A DNA stretch of 64,000 bases from Bryopsis sp. KO-2023 (GCA_030272585.1 BSYQ01000002.1:5022001-5086000), one strand, 5' to 3'. Numbered from the stretch's first letter, positions 1-11,670 are shown. Program-made: numbers and translations. The notes: generated by a model from the letters alone, not told the origin.

Positions 1-173
1 TGTAGAGTTCAAAAATATTTACTTACCAGGAGACATTCCTCTTTCGATCAAGGGCACGAAGTTTTTTACATGCTTACCATAAATGTTAGGCCCTTCGACA
101 GGCTTTGCACACAAAACGAAACAGGGGTGGTGCTGAGACACAAGAGACACAAGTATTGCTAGAGAATTAATTT

Positions 174-500
174 TTACAGGTGTTCTCTCTGAACCGAACC
201 CCCAGAACCCGCACTACCCCTTGAACCCGTGCTACCCCGTACTGCAAGCTCATACTGCAAAATCAGCGTATCAATAAACGTAGACTTCCCTGCAAAAACA
301 GGAAACTGCTTTAAAAAACGTGTCGGTGGTATCACCTCCCTTAAGTCGAATGCAAGAATTGTCGTCAATCGTATGGTCTAAGTGAACTTTGACCTTCCGG
401 TTGGGGATCCAAGAGGGGGAGGCGCTCGAACGACGTTTTGAATAATAATCATGAAGTCTTGTATGACCACATTTCGAAAATCTTAACATTCCAAAGCCGT
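174..500 (-). pseudogene. Unrecognised coding-like fragment with low-complexity tail
   Basis: The minus strand reads as protein-like sequence from about 500 down to a stop at 174, broken by one in-frame TAG near 375. The C-terminal part contains the segment ILAFDLREVIPPTR followed by a short Gly/Ser/Arg-rich tail (GSTGSRGSAGSGGS). No start codon or domain was recognised. The tail looks like a linker or repeat expansion. It could be a terminal exon or a decayed mobile-element gene; the internal stop favours decay. The overlapping frame at 271-489 looks less convincing. Confidence 0.25.
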
Positions 501-1597
501 ATCACGGTGTGCTCGGATGTGCTCCTTACAGCATCCCCACCGCGGAACTCATCCTCATCTCATCTCGCCCACGTGCGAGCGACTCGCGACTATCGTTATA
601 AATTAGTAGCAAATTTACGTGATTTCGAGTTGAGGAAGTGAGACCGACCTCATTTTGACCCCCCGAAATGAGGTCGGCCTCACTATCTCAGCTCAAAAAT
701 CACGTAACTTCGTAACGAGTCTACGTTTATTATAAAACGCCCAAACTTAATTAATGTCACCTTGCTCGAGAGTAAACTCCAAGAAGAAGTTCTTTCAACC
801 TCAAGAAGTTCCAGCAATCGAGCACTTTTTGCTTTAAATTATCTAAGGTCTAGCCGATTGTGTGCATCTCACAATTGCCTATTCTGCCCATCTTGAGAAA
901 CTAATATAAGGATAACAGTGCAAAAGCGGTCCATGTCAGCTATGGGCTCAGCTTAACGAATTGTTGTGCTCTGTTATTCACTAGAGTTTGATGGTTTTTA
1001 CTTCCTAAGAAATATATAAATTTTGTAGAGATACAGGGTGTTTTCCGTCTTTTTAGATACCGGGAAACTTATACACTAAGTTAAGTTAAGTAAGGATACT
1101 TTTTCCACACCAACACTCGAAGTGGCGCTTCGCACTGTGCCTCGAGAAAAATCTCAACACTTTCTGAAGGCTATCATAGGAAGTTTTGGTCCCATTTTCA
1201 TATGTCTTTTATTTTTCTTCCCATTTGCGGACCTTGTGGAGATGATATAGTTATTGTCAAGGGAAAGATTAAAAAAATGTGTAAATAATAATGTGTATAT
1301 CGAGATGATAAGAATTATGCGATGAGTAAAAGGTTAAGAAAACCTAGCATCTTGGAATATACCTACATGGTCGTTTGAACCGTAAATTTCTTCTAAACTG
1401 CCCGACTTATTCCTCAGCCCCCAATTCGTCTTCATAGAAACTTAACCATGCATTCTAACACATACCTCTTCCTCGACGAGATGGTGTTGGATGGAAACTA
1501 TAGCCACGACTTCAGGTGACTTTACCCCCCGTAAATAATCTTTTACCCATAAGTCGTCCCAAGGATCATTGAGCATTAATGGGTGTCAGTTCTGTAA
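501..1597. other. Gene-free stretch
   Basis: Apart from the palindrome at 612-709 this is AT-rich sequence with many stops in all frames. No gene, promoter or known repeat was recognised. Confidence 0.5.
612..709. repeat. Imperfect palindrome (foldback)
   Basis: Arms of about 44 bp face each other across roughly 10 bp (GACCCCCCG in the loop). The inner 18 bp of each arm (638-655 and 666-683) match except one G:T-type position; the outer parts share the motif TTACGTGATTT. A transcript of either strand would fold into a long hairpin. It may be a tiny foldback element. No flanking duplication was identified. Confidence 0.7.
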
Positions 1598-1753
1598 ACG
1601 AACTTCGCCCACGGCAGGACCGGCGCCCATGTCGTGCTGGCCCAGTGCGAGTGGACTCCCGACTCCAACGACGGCGCGACACGCATGCGGTGCGCCAACA
1701 TCGGCTTCCTCAACTGTATTCTATGCAACATTTTCACCAGACCAACCATATGA
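1598..1753 (+). pseudogene. Isolated coding patch with GC-rich third positions
   Basis: An open frame of about 51 codons with no ATG at its head (opened by a TAA at 1595-1597, closed by TGA at 1751) in which nearly every third position from 1601 to 1720 is G or C (for example HGRTGAHVVLAQCEW). This bias is unlike the AT-rich surroundings and is a hallmark of coding sequence. The overlapping frames are less biased. No family was recognised. It could be an internal exon or a fragment of a gene inserted from elsewhere. Confidence 0.35.
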
Positions 1754-2429
1754 CTGATAAAAATATAAGAATGCAAATCCACATAACCAAAGAGGTCCGT
1801 AGACCGACTTCGCCGTGAATCGAAAACAAAAACTGGCCGGCCACTATCAGCGCGGACTCGCGACCGAGACGGAATCCGAAAAAACTAAAAACAAAAAAAT
1901 ATCTTCGAAAGAAAAACAAACATCTTGGAATATACCTACATGGTCACATTCAACGAATGTGTTTGAATCATAACTTAAAAATCTACTTCGTTTATTCCTC
2001 CTAAAGAGCCTAACTTATCGAGCGCAAGGTAGTGCTGCCCTTTCGATTGTACTCCATGCCACGCTTCTTGGATGGTGGGTTTCTGGCATTATAGGGGTCG
2101 ACTTGCTTCCGAAACCGGAAGGTGACGGCAAGGTTTTGCCGTCACAAAGCGTTCCATGACATTAGGCCTGGTGGTATCGACCTCGCCATCGGGTCTGCAA
2201 CACAACACACCATTGATGTGTCAACATCCCGCACATCATCAGCAACAATATCATCGTATGCATTAACGTTAACATCAACATCACCCAACACCCTGCATGT
2301 GATGTGTCAAAAACAAAAGGCAAATCAAATTGCACATTACTGTAATCTTACTTTTGTTTTGAGGAATAGGGAAAAGAAATCAGGATTACAAACAAGATTG
2401 CAGGGACTTACTGCGAGTCAACTAGCCAG
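1754..2429. other. Gene-free stretch
   Basis: No convincing gene. It includes an A-rich segment around 1865-1920 and an open but unremarkable plus frame from 2122 that is rich in Ser and Thr. Confidence 0.4.
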
Positions 2430-2648
2430 ATGCGTAGGTCATGTGCATTTAAGATTCGATGTGTCTTCGCATGCGACTGGTGTGGTCAGGCATCTGTTGG
2501 GGAACGACACCTTATCACCATACATGTTGCAAAACACCTAGGAAAAGCAACAAGGACATTATACATCCAGCTTCATCACCATGAAAAAGGTAAACCTAAC
2601 ATATTATATAACAGGTATATAAAACAAGTGAACAGCCCTAGAATATGA
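2430..2648 (+). pseudogene. Possible C2H2 zinc-finger-like fragment
   Basis: A 72-codon plus-strand frame starting with ATG contains FACDWCGQ followed by HLITIHVAKH, giving Cys-x2-Cys-x13-His-x3-His. This is one residue longer than the classical C2H2 spacing, and the order of an aromatic residue, Cys pair, Leu and His pair is finger-like. Only one such unit is visible and no linker to a second finger is clear. It may be a chance match; an overlapping frame (2122-2541) is also open. Confidence 0.2.
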
Positions 2649-5289
2649 GTTTCGAGACACATTTTAACTCACCTTAACCCTGCTCGCCCACTCTGACTTC
2701 ATTGTTCATTCCCCATCGATCATATATATGGGTCTCACCCATTGCAAATGTGATTTTCCCAAACATAACATTACACAACAAATTTCTTACAGAAAATTCA
2801 ACTGCATCATGATTATTTTCATCCACATCAATAGCAATAACATTCTCACCTTGCCATCGGGCACTCTATTGACCTCGATCACATCCTCCCCTTACCCTTG
2901 CTTGAAGGCCTTGTGAAAGTTGCAGCACAACACCCTCTCCAAGGTCCCCTAGATCCCCCAAGCCCCCCATGCCCCCAAGGCTACTCCGGCTTCCTTGCCT
3001 TTGTTGGTTGCTCTGTGGACTTTTTCGCATTATATTTGGTATGTCGCCCTTCTTCAACGATGCAAATGCCATTTTGCATCATTGCGCGCATAGAACTTTA
3101 TTGGTTGAGCGTTGAAACGTCACTAGGAGATCGAGATGAGGGAAATGAACATGCTGGAGGGAATAGCCACGGCGAGGAGATAAAGAAAAACTGAAACTAC
3201 ATTATTGTAACAATTATTACCGTCTTTTTTCTTGCTTTTAGAAATTATTTCCCTTCTTTTCATCTTTCCGTTTGGGCGTTGGGTAACCCCATGCACATTC
3301 CTCGAACTGACGCGGACCTATTAGTGTATGAAAAGCAGTTGATATGGAAGTAAGTTTGCTAGAGTTTTTTTTTTTGGGGGGGGGGTGGCCATGATTAAAC
3401 CTTGGTGGAATACTGTGGTTTAAAACAATGTATGGAATGTTGTCCCCGCACGATCACTCTCCTTGATTGGAACTTGGAAAAAACCACCCATGAAGTCAAG
3501 TATTGTGTGAACTATGCGGCCCCGGCCTGAAACTTCAGCCACTACGGCCGTCAAATAAAATGTCCAACCCCCTTTATTTTAGCTTTTTCCGAGAAGGCTC
3601 TTTCCCGTCAACGGGGGGGTTAACCGTTGATGAAGTAAACCTTATCATGACAACTAGCATTGTTGCGTTGCCTTTGCCCATCTTCAACGGCTAATTGCTC
3701 ATCAAGCATAAATAACGCAATCCTTAGCTAATTCAAGCGATGCATTTGGGTGAAGGCGCCCTCGCTTTCGTTTCATCCACGGATAGGTGCACGCTGATTG
3801 TCCCAAACTCATTTTGACATCTGTCAAAACAAACCACCAGTCTGAGCAATTGTGAGGAAAAGAGCATAACTTTGTGCCCACCTAAAATTTTTGGGTAATG
3901 CGTTTTCTGTTGGGTTTCTAAGAAACATATCTAACATCAACTAGAGGCTCGAGAAAGAAATATTCATAAATTCCTCGGTGACTAATCAAAATAATGTGGC
4001 AATATTTTCTAACATAAATATGGCGAGGTGGTACAAGCGTATTCCGTAAATTGGTGGTTGAACTCCTTTCATGTTTCTGGGGCGGGGAGCGTTTCCTCCA
4101 CACTTATCCCGGGAGGGGGGAACTTGCCTCAATGGGTTCAGACGTATACGAAATCGATTGAGAAAAATTTTATATCATAAAGGCGAGAACAAATCCCCTT
4201 GTTATGTCGAAGCAAGCGTGTTCATTGATTAACAACAACACTTGATAACATTGTTGTGCAACTTAGATTTTGCCTCACAATCCAATCGAAGGACCTTCAA
4301 GGTCTCTTTTTGATTCCACTGCGCCTTCGTCGTTGTAAAATAGCCAAAAGCGCCCCACTTTGGGCTGCCGCCCTGGCACTTTGAGCTGCGCCCGGGGTGC
4401 TCTCTATCTTTTTCATGTTTTTCAGCACACTTATTCAAGAAGATCTTCGTCTCTCTTTCTCTTTTGCCGGCTTCGGCATCTTTGCCTGTTGCACTTGGAA
4501 AAGAGGGTAATTCTAATAGTGGTTGGCAACATCGTAGTGATAGTAATTTTCAGTGTTGTTCTACTTCAAAAGCGGTTTCAAGACGCTTGCAAATCTTTCG
4601 TGGGGTTCCAACGTTATGATGTGCCAACTGGCGATTTCTGGGAAAAGAGGGGCTTGGGAGGGAACTGCAAAAACGGCACCACCAGCTTCCCACGAAGCTC
4701 GAGCACCTTCTAAAGCTTACTAGTCTTGTCATAGTCCAATCTCTATTATGAAAAAGTCCCCAACACCTCTATTTGTTTGATGAACACGATCACATGGATT
4801 GACAACCTAAAATTTATCCAAGTATTCCCTACCCAGTGCTTTTTTATCTTTTTTTTGGTTAATCAAAGTGAGAAAGCCCGGAATTCCTCGTTATCATCTT
4901 TTATTCTGTTACACCCCGTACGCAGGCCAAGCTCTCCAAGCCCTCAATTGGTGTCTGGTGTGCGGAGTCGGTGAGGCTTGTAGCTTAACGCCAAAAATAA
5001 TATTTCGCATAAAAAAGATGATTGTACGCCAAAGGTATCAGGAGCTTCTAAGTAATCCGCGAGATAAAGATACAGGGTAGCACAAATATATTTTTCCAAG
5101 CGGACCTCGTATCCAAACACCGCCGACCAGCACATATTTTTGTACTTGTACTAGCTAACCATGACGTTATCCATCACAAATAAAGATGTGCGGATGTGTT
5201 GTCAAGAAAAAATAAAAGCACTCTTAGTTGTTGGTATCGAAAATATTCCGTAAAGTGGAGACCAAAGTTTCCACATCCTCTTTATCTAG
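2649..5289. other. Mostly non-coding stretch with short open frames
   Basis: Nothing recognised. It holds a T13-G10 homopolymer junction at 3366-3387, a Gly-rich minus frame at 2866-3072, and overlapping unremarkable frames on both strands at 4229-4732. Confidence 0.4.
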
Positions 5290-5496
5290 TTAACCTAATC
5301 CTAAAATTTGTGCATCCACACGATCATGCCTGTTCGCTTTAGTGGAGCACGGCATAACCATGTCACCTATCTTCAGCTCAGCTTGGGCGAGACTGACTCG
5401 AATCATCCCCCACAGATGCTCAAGCTGTTGTTTCACTGTAGCCAAATCCCCCCTTTCTTCTTTCTCACGTTTATTATCTTCAAAGTCAACATTCAA
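5290..5496 (-). CDS. Small coiled-coil-like ORF
   Basis: A 68-codon minus-strand frame beginning with ATG. The N-terminal half is charged (NKREKEERGD) and the centre has heptad-like spacing of hydrophobic residues (LATVKQQLEHLWGMI), suggesting a short helix or coiled coil. No family was recognised. It resembles in style the other coiled-coil fragments of this window (7612-8455, 27411-27572, 31679-32659, 55762-56120), which may be pieces of Gag-like proteins of mobile elements. It could equally be an exon or a spurious frame. Confidence 0.3.
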   Translation of the reverse strand: MNVDFEDNKREKEERGDLATVKQQLEHLWGMIRVSLAQAELKIGDMVMPCSTKANRHDRVDAQILGLG

Positions 5497-6257
5497 AAGA
5501 TAGTGTCGCTGTGTAAATAGATGCCCCCAAAATGCAAGCTCCTAACCAAAAAAAAAGGAAAAAACGTGGAATCAACGATATTCTCTTGAATGGATTAGTA
5601 ACACGTTGACCCAAACTATATAGTAGTTTTGAAGGAACTTTTTCATCAAGTGAGCAAAACGAAAGGGAAAGTTGTCCTGATCGTTCAAAATTTATAATTT
5701 TTGGATTTTAATACTTTTCCAACCGATTGGACAAATCATCACGATGGCGGTACGCTTGAGAAGTTTATCAGCACTGCAACTTCCTTTGATCCAAAATTGT
5801 TTGTATCGAAAAACCGTCCAACTTGTAGCTTAGATTGTATCAAAAAACCATATTTACTCAACCCGCGGGTACAAATTCCCCTTTCTTAAGGTTATAACTA
5901 ATAATGAATTCCTTTCTGGAGTCCAATTAACTTCCTGTATACTTGTCACTTTGTTCGCATAAACTTCTAAGAAATTCCTCCCCAAGGCTGTACGATAATT
6001 TTTAGGTCGCCTCGATTTCTTATATATTGTTACTCGTTTTCTGCAATATTGTTCTTCATATATATATTCATTTGTTGAACCGTTCTTGCATGGAAAAAGA
6101 AGACCTAACCTTTGATATAAAAAGCGCTTCCATTTCTTGCTTTACTTGGCATGAAAAAGGAAATCTAAACTTTGAACTTGAAAAAGGGAATGTAAGCTTT
6201 GTATGATCTTGTAAGTTCAGGACTGGTGGTCTCCTCTCCACAAGTTCTATTCCATTA
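5497..6257. other. Gene-free stretch
   Basis: AT-rich with stops in every frame; nothing recognised. Confidence 0.5.
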
Positions 6258-6569
6258 TCAAATCAACTCCCCGACAGCGCGAGTCGGTTTCTTAACGCAC
6301 ACGGGGCACGTCTGGAACTTCGCCTGGTTCGAGGTCGGATCTAGAACTTTCTCCACTTCTCCTTGGGCTGGGGACTTATATATCGCTCGCTCCACCAGCT
6401 TCATCCCGGTGTAGTGAGTCTGGCAGTGAAGTTTCTCGATAGCAACTTTCAAACTATTCTTAAACGTTTTCTTCTCTTGTTGGAGTTTGGGCGTCATCGT
6501 TTTGAAGAGTCCCCTAGGGCGCAAAGGAAATGTAAATCTCTTCTGCCCTGTGTACTTGTCTTGTCCCAA
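6258..6569 (-). CDS. Unrecognised Lys-rich coding-like fragment
   Basis: An open minus-strand frame of about 103 codons with no ATG at its head (several stops lie just upstream). It is Lys-rich, with TPKLQQEKKTFKNSLKV in the middle and a single Cys-x2-Cys (CPVC) near the end, and closes with two successive stops. The composition is protein-like but no domain is recognised. An open plus-strand frame overlaps it. It could be an internal exon or a decayed fragment. Confidence 0.25.
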   Translation of the reverse strand: MGQDKYTGQKRFTFPLRPRGLFKTMTPKLQQEKKTFKNSLKVAIEKLHCQTHYTGMKLVERAIYKSPAQGEVEKVLDPTSNQAKFQTCPVCVKKPTRAVGELI

Positions 6570-7611
6570 CGTTTATTATCAAAGTTAATCGGTGGTAACT
6601 TACTGTCTTTCGTAGCAACAACTCTTCTTTCAACTCATTTAAGCCCTCCTCATTATCTTGAAATCATGGAAAAAATAACACCATGATTTGTCTCCATCGT
6701 CGTTTGCTTCACCTTCCATCGAACTGGTAGTGGTTCTAGCCCTGTTGTTTCAACAAAACAATTCCTAAATGATGAGATCTTGGCTTTTTCTTATGCATAT
6801 TGCTTTATCCTAATATTTTCGTTTCACTAATTGTTGTCTGACTAAGAAGACAAAGAAGGTAAAGACTTGGGCAAATACAGGTTGCCTTAAACTTTTGCTC
6901 TTCACGGCGGATAACACCCGCCTTGATTGCAACAATATTCTGATCGGCTCGTGTGCTTGTGCGGAACGATGTGTCAAAACGTTTGCGTAAAGCCGATATA
7001 TTAAGGTAGTAATAAAAAAGGTTATGCTGTAGAGTTTGTTAGGCTCGAGTAATCCCTATCTTTTTAAATAGGAGCAAGAAACATTTGTTTCGGATCACGA
7101 CCTTATAATACCATCACGATCTCGCAAACGTTCAAGAAGCTTTAAGAAACTATGTTCTATAAGAAACTATGTTGGGAAGGCAACAATGTCTGAGGGGTTG
7201 CTATTTTCATTCCTTTTTTATACTTCAGGAAAAGGGTCGATGACGATTATTTTCGATTTACTAAGAGCAATTAAGAATGTTGAAAATTCATTTTCGCCCC
7301 CGAGAGGCTTCTCAAGGTTTTATGTAATATCAACGGTACCTCCAATTTCCCTTGGATGCAACCTAAATTACATTCTACTAATATCGTTTTGGTAAAAGCA
7401 AAATGCGTTTTTCTATTCTCGTCTTGTTCGTTGAACTTGTAACGCCATCAAGTTGAAGTACCTCTTCTTCTTCTATGCCCACGTTCGTTTTTTCGCACAA
7501 GTTAAATAAAAATTGGGCACGTTTTTTCGCTTCAATGAATGGTTAAAGCCCACACGTCTCCTACATCGTGTCCCCCAATACTTGTGATCTCAGAGCCCAA
7601 ATCAAACCACT
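6570..7611. other. Gene-free stretch
   Basis: No recognisable coding or repeat structure. Confidence 0.5.
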
Positions 7612-8455
7612 TTGCTCAAAAGGGCTTTGTTTCGGTAAGCCATAACTGTCTCTAGCTCGGTTCCCACGAAGCAGTCATACCTCTGCCGAAGGTGGAAATA
7701 GGCGTCGCGATCGACCACAAAGTGCTCTGGAGTTTCTTCCACGTTCACTCCACACATTTTCCATGCACGCAATACCTATTCCGACACGGCCGGACGACTA
7801 AGAGCCTGTAGCGACTGTAACAGAGCCACCGCTCCAAATAGGTCTTCTTCCTCGCCCGTGGGCGGCTTTTCTGAAGCATCAGCTCCCTGACCAGGTATAT
7901 TCACTGGTTGTGCTGATTGACTTCCGGGAGTTTTTAATGCTGCAGCCTTCAACTTAAGCAACAGCTTGGCTCGCGCACTCGCGTTAGCCCCAGGTGTTCC
8001 ACCTTGGTGGGTTCCACCTGAATTCCCCTCATCAACTTCCCTGTCTTCCCTCCTGCGCTTCCCATGTGGGTCATCTTCCCTACATGGCGAGCTTGGGCGT
8101 TTGTTTTCCCTTTTTCCTTGCCCTTCTTTGAGCCTCCCGCCGTATCATCGTCCTTGGACGGTTCCAGATCAAGTGTTGCGTGAGACAATAGAAGTTGGAC
8201 TTGACGGTCCAGTTCTTCTTGCACCCTTGGAGCTGGTGCTGGTCGGTTCGCTCTGAGCCTTAAGTTTCTCAGAATCATCTCTATTTGTATTTCCTGCTCG
8301 GCTAACTCTTTTTGAAACACCTCGGTTGCTTCCTGCAAAGTCCGAGTTACTGCGGCAGCCATTGAGGTCTGCATAGTTTCTTTGAGTTTTTTGAGCCTGT
8401 TGGGTACCGCAGTTAATGCTTGCTTGCGCAAGTCATTCTCGCGATGATTTGCCAT
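7612..8455 (-). pseudogene. Broken coiled-coil protein gene, Gag-like in character
   Basis: An ATG at 8455 opens a frame of 168 codons whose first half is strongly helical and charged (KKLKETM, EVFQKELAEQEIQIEMILRNL), followed by a Lys/Gly-rich stretch (GGSKKGKEKGK). Near 8000 the coding character moves to another minus frame (LLLKLKAAALKTPG to SRPAVSE), which hits a TAG at 7776-7778. It then continues in the same frame with good composition (WKMCGVNVEETPEHFVV) to a TGA at 7612-7614. Restoring one frameshift and one stop would give a protein of roughly 280 residues. Helical N-terminus plus basic middle is common for Gag-like proteins, but no family is recognised and a host gene is possible. 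Confidence 0.45.
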
Positions 8456-9415
8456 GAGATGAGACTAAAACCTTTGCTTTTTCAGCTTCAGAGCCTCGTG
8501 CTTCTCATGCAACATACGAAGTTTGTCCTTTTCCTTCTCTCTATATAATGGTTAATTAACAACCCGAAAGTTGCCAGAGACCCCCCTTCCAATAGGAGCT
8601 CGTCCAATGTACGAGCCTTGGCCAGCCAAGTCTCTCCCTCCCTCTAAAAAAAGCTGATACATATTGATCGGCCGCTTTCGTTTTTTGAACCCCCCATAAT
8701 TGCTTGAGAAGCGATCTCACGTCAATCACACTTCGATCTTGAACTCCGAGATAAGTATTGTGTTATCGTCAAAGACAATCGCAATACTCGCAAACTCGAA
8801 ATAAGGCAAAAACGGAGGAAGGGAAAACGAAAAACATAGTTAGCTATTGTTATAGGATTCGTATCATTTCCTTGAAGGGTCCGTGTGATGTGCCGGCACA
8901 TTGCCACGTTCCATCCAAATCTGCCACAACGCATCGATAGCAAAGGGCTTCCCACATGCCGCATCCTGATTGAGAAATACAGCCACTAAAGGCCCTCTAG
9001 ATTGTTCACCTCATCAACTACCAACTTTGCTATACTTTCAAATTTAATGGAAACACGTAACACCTGTAGATTGCTTATGACTAATTGTGAAAATAATAAC
9101 CAACATTTTTCCAATATCTTTATATTGGGTTTTTTCCTCGCCCGTATCAATTTTTTGCTTTTTCATCGAATATATTAACGATACATGACTTCAACCATAT
9201 TTCTTATATTACCTCCTTTTCTTCAATCCGTGGAGGACATGATCAGTCTTGCAATCCCATTAAAACATGTGGTCGAAAATAAGAAAACACAATAACTCTA
9301 TTAGATATTTTTGTAATCACGTTCGCGAGCCGGCCAATTGTTGTTGAACACACTAAGAAAATATAGCGTAGGAGAGCCTAATCGATATAAATTTCGTTTT
9401 CAGATCGTATGTCAT
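8456..9415. other. Gene-free stretch
   Basis: Nothing recognised; AT-rich, stops in all frames. Confidence 0.5.
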
Positions 9416-9760
9416 TCATGATAAATTATCTTGCAACTCGTGGTCGGTGGCGCCACCGACCTTGATACAAAAGCATACATTAAATAAGTCAGTAACAAAG
9501 AAAATTGAATTAATAATTATTATTATTTCTATTGTAATAGTCCACAACCAACGGTGTGATATCTCTTCCCTTAAGAGTTGAAGGAGCTTGAGATCGCCAC
9601 ATATTTTCCTTATTTCCTTAAGCCATACCTGTTTTGGGAAACCGACTGTCTCAAAATTATGAGAGAAACCCACAAAAGTCATATACAAATAGCCGAGCTT
9701 TGATTGATTTGATACTACATAAATACCCTGATTGAGGTATGGCTCGTAATCGGTCGTCGA
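9416..9760 (-). pseudogene. Coding-like segment downstream of the Ty3-like RNase H remnant
   Basis: The minus frame closing at 9416 stays open up to about 9770 and reads as plausible protein (EPYLNQGIYVVSNQSKLGY, then PKQVWLKEIRKICGDLK). It lies where the connection or integrase part of a Ty3-like polyprotein would be expected after the RNase H at 9880-10334, on the same strand. I see no zinc knuckle or catalytic triad, so the link is by position only. Confidence 0.25.
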
Positions 9761-9879
9761 GTGTTTTCCAGTAAGAAAGTCTTCAGAAAAGATTGAACGG
9801 AAGCAACAAACTCAGGTTCAACTTAAGTGGTCGTCGGGAACGAAATCGATCAAAAGTCAGGTTGGGGCTGAGTATGGAC

Positions 9880-10334
9880 AAGCCATCTTAGGTCACTGTC
9901 TTATCAAGCCGGAAGCGTCATTCGCAATTCGGTCATCTTCGTGCCTTCAACCTTAGGTTCAGTAAATCGTGGAATTTCCGCAAAACAGACTAAGATGGGA
10001 AGAATACATCTTAGTGCCAACATGAAAACATGTCAGCATTGCTTTTTTATCCGTATACACGCGAAATACGTGATTGAACAAAAAAATGCCTAAACGCTTT
10101 CAGCGTTCGACAATACCCGTCTAGCTCAGCATGGGTTAAGGAAGCCCACGGTTTCCTATTCCCAGTCGAAAACATCGAGATCAACTTATCTCCCAGAAAC
10201 AAAACTCCTCCATGACCTGTCTTACTAGAATCCAAAAATACAGTGAGTGGTTTCGAATCGTTGAAATCGAAATAGTAATAGCAACCACCTCGATTGTATC
10301 TCTCCACACATCCAAAAACTCTTTCGTTTATCAA
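9880..10334 (-). pseudogene. Ty3/gypsy-like RNase H remnant
   Basis: The minus strand encodes the order of motifs of a Ty3-type RNase H domain: PLTVFLDSSKTGHGGVL (first catalytic Asp near 10232), then SLTHAELDGY (Glu), then, after a frameshift in a T-run near 10075, FRVYTDKKAM (third Asp near 10050). About 40 codons further, DDRIANDASG resembles the final Asp motif. RNase H removes the RNA strand during reverse transcription. Several stops and at least one frameshift make it non-functional. No reverse transcriptase core is seen upstream, so this is a truncated fragment. Its only neighbour on the same strand is another dead RT fragment at 10844-11245 of a different, LINE-like type. Confidence 0.65.
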
Positions 10335-10843
10335 TATAGATGCGTTTTTTTGCTCTTTCCATGTCTTTTTTTATTAGCTACGGGGTTTTATTTGAGTATT
10401 TTGGGTATCCGTGGTGTCGTGGATCGTCTATATTGCGGCATATCTTGCAAATCACTTGCGCCCACCTGCTTGAGGTACGTTTGGTGCTTCGTGCCGGTAT
10501 GTAGCGGCTCTGCACTGAGCACTGTAAATTTTTAAATCCGGAGCCCTGTTCGACCCCCCCAGGCATCGCAATCGGGGGGGGCGGGGGAGGGTGTATCATA
10601 ATAATGTTGTAACACCTTAATGACAGCACGAACATATAGAGACAATAACGGAAAAGGGCGAAATAGCCGACCTTCTTAATTTTTCCTCACCTGCTCTCAC
10701 CTTTGTGCCAGTTTCCACAAGGGAACTGAAAATGACTTAGGCTCGTTTTCTCGATAACGCCCAAACTCTCTTTTTTCGTTAACGCCCAAACTCTCTTTTT
10801 TCGAATGCAGCAATAAATCACTAATTCAGAAGAAAATGTAGTA
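10335..10843. other. Intergenic stretch with C/G runs and a short tandem repeat
   Basis: Contains facing C7 and G8 runs around 10552-10590 that can form a short hairpin, and the 25-bp tandem duplication listed separately. No gene recognised. Confidence 0.5.
10755..10803. repeat. 25-bp tandem duplication
   Basis: The 24-base unit TAACGCCCAAACTC followed by TCTTTTTTCG occurs twice in a row (10755-10778 and 10780-10803). The core AACGCCCAAACT also occurs at about 736-748. Confidence 0.85.
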
Positions 10844-11245
10844 TCAGATAAGATAAGATAAGATAAGATAAGATCGATAGAGTAGATCGACTCCTAATTG
10901 ACCAAGCGTTTCAAGCAGCGTTGAATGAATTACACTATCGTATGTAGTCTCCTGGTCAACAAAGTTCCTGAATAACGCTTGTTTCTTTCTGGTAGAGTCG
11001 TACAAAACTAAGTAAATTAAAAAAAACTTATCGAGAACGTGGAGTATCTTAAGGTTTGAACTAGTATGAACTACCCCGAAAGACGCTTTGTTACGCACGT
11101 AGCCACTATAACACGCGTAGCTAATTTTAATGAGAAAAACACAACATAGCTTTTCCCCGATTAGTGGATGAGAAAGTATACATAAAAAAAAGCTATTTTT
11201 GTCAACCCTAACGTAAGCCACTTCTAGTGGGAGCGACCGGTCCAA
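10844..11245 (-). pseudogene. LINE-like reverse transcriptase fragment
   Basis: A 133-codon minus frame carries a run resembling the palm region of a non-LTR reverse transcriptase: KASFGVVHTSSN (compare the QxGFRxxxxTxD motif), about 20 residues, then LFRNFVDQETTYDSV (compare FVDFxKAFDSV, with the first catalytic Asp kept), followed by LLETLGQLGV. Order and spacing agree with LINE enzymes. The Lys-Ala of the usual motif is replaced and the YADD motif is absent, since the frame runs into the AGATA repeat. This is a dead fragment. The class cannot be fixed (jockey, L1 or RTE are all possible). Confidence 0.55.
10846..10874. repeat. AGATA microsatellite
   Basis: Nearly six uninterrupted copies of AGATA. 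Confidence 0.95.
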
Positions 11246-11385
11246 AATTAATCTTTACAACCCTCCCGACGGCCACCTACGTCAAAAGCCGCCAAGGCAA
11301 CCAAGTGTGCGTCAAGATCACAAGGCAAAACGGCCACCTCTCGAACCACGTACCAGTAAGGCATGTTAAAAAAACTGTTGGGTAG
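11221..11385 (+). pseudogene. Possible Ty3-like integrase C-terminal (GPY/F-like) fragment
   Basis: An open plus-strand frame of 54 codons, with many G/C third positions, ends at TAG 11383-11385. It reads GATGPKLI, then TATYVKSRQGNQVCV, then NGHLSNHVPVRHVKK. A Gly-Pro, a Thr-x-Tyr, and a terminal His-Val-x-x-x-x-Val-Lys-Lys are in the order seen at the end of Ty3/gypsy integrases, where this module helps bind DNA. The match is short and could be coincidental. It abuts minus-strand retroelement fragments, so the region is a nest of insertions. Confidence 0.3.
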
Positions 11386-11670
11386 TCATTGTTCATAATT
11401 CTTCTTTAGTAAATCATCAACGCCACAGCATTCGATTCGAGCTTTCTTCTCTACCACAATCAGTGCTCCTTAGCAGGCCAAGACTTTCCTCGAGAAATGT
11501 CGCTGATGACTTTGGATCCAAGACAAGAAATCTTGCGCCCCTAGATAGAAAAACGATATACCTTTTTACAACCTTTTTATTGTATGTTTTAGAATATCAA
11601 TCGGTGTTTGACACTCTACAAAATCGCTTATCATAGCGAGCTCTAATGAGTAAAATATAGCAGTCGGAAG

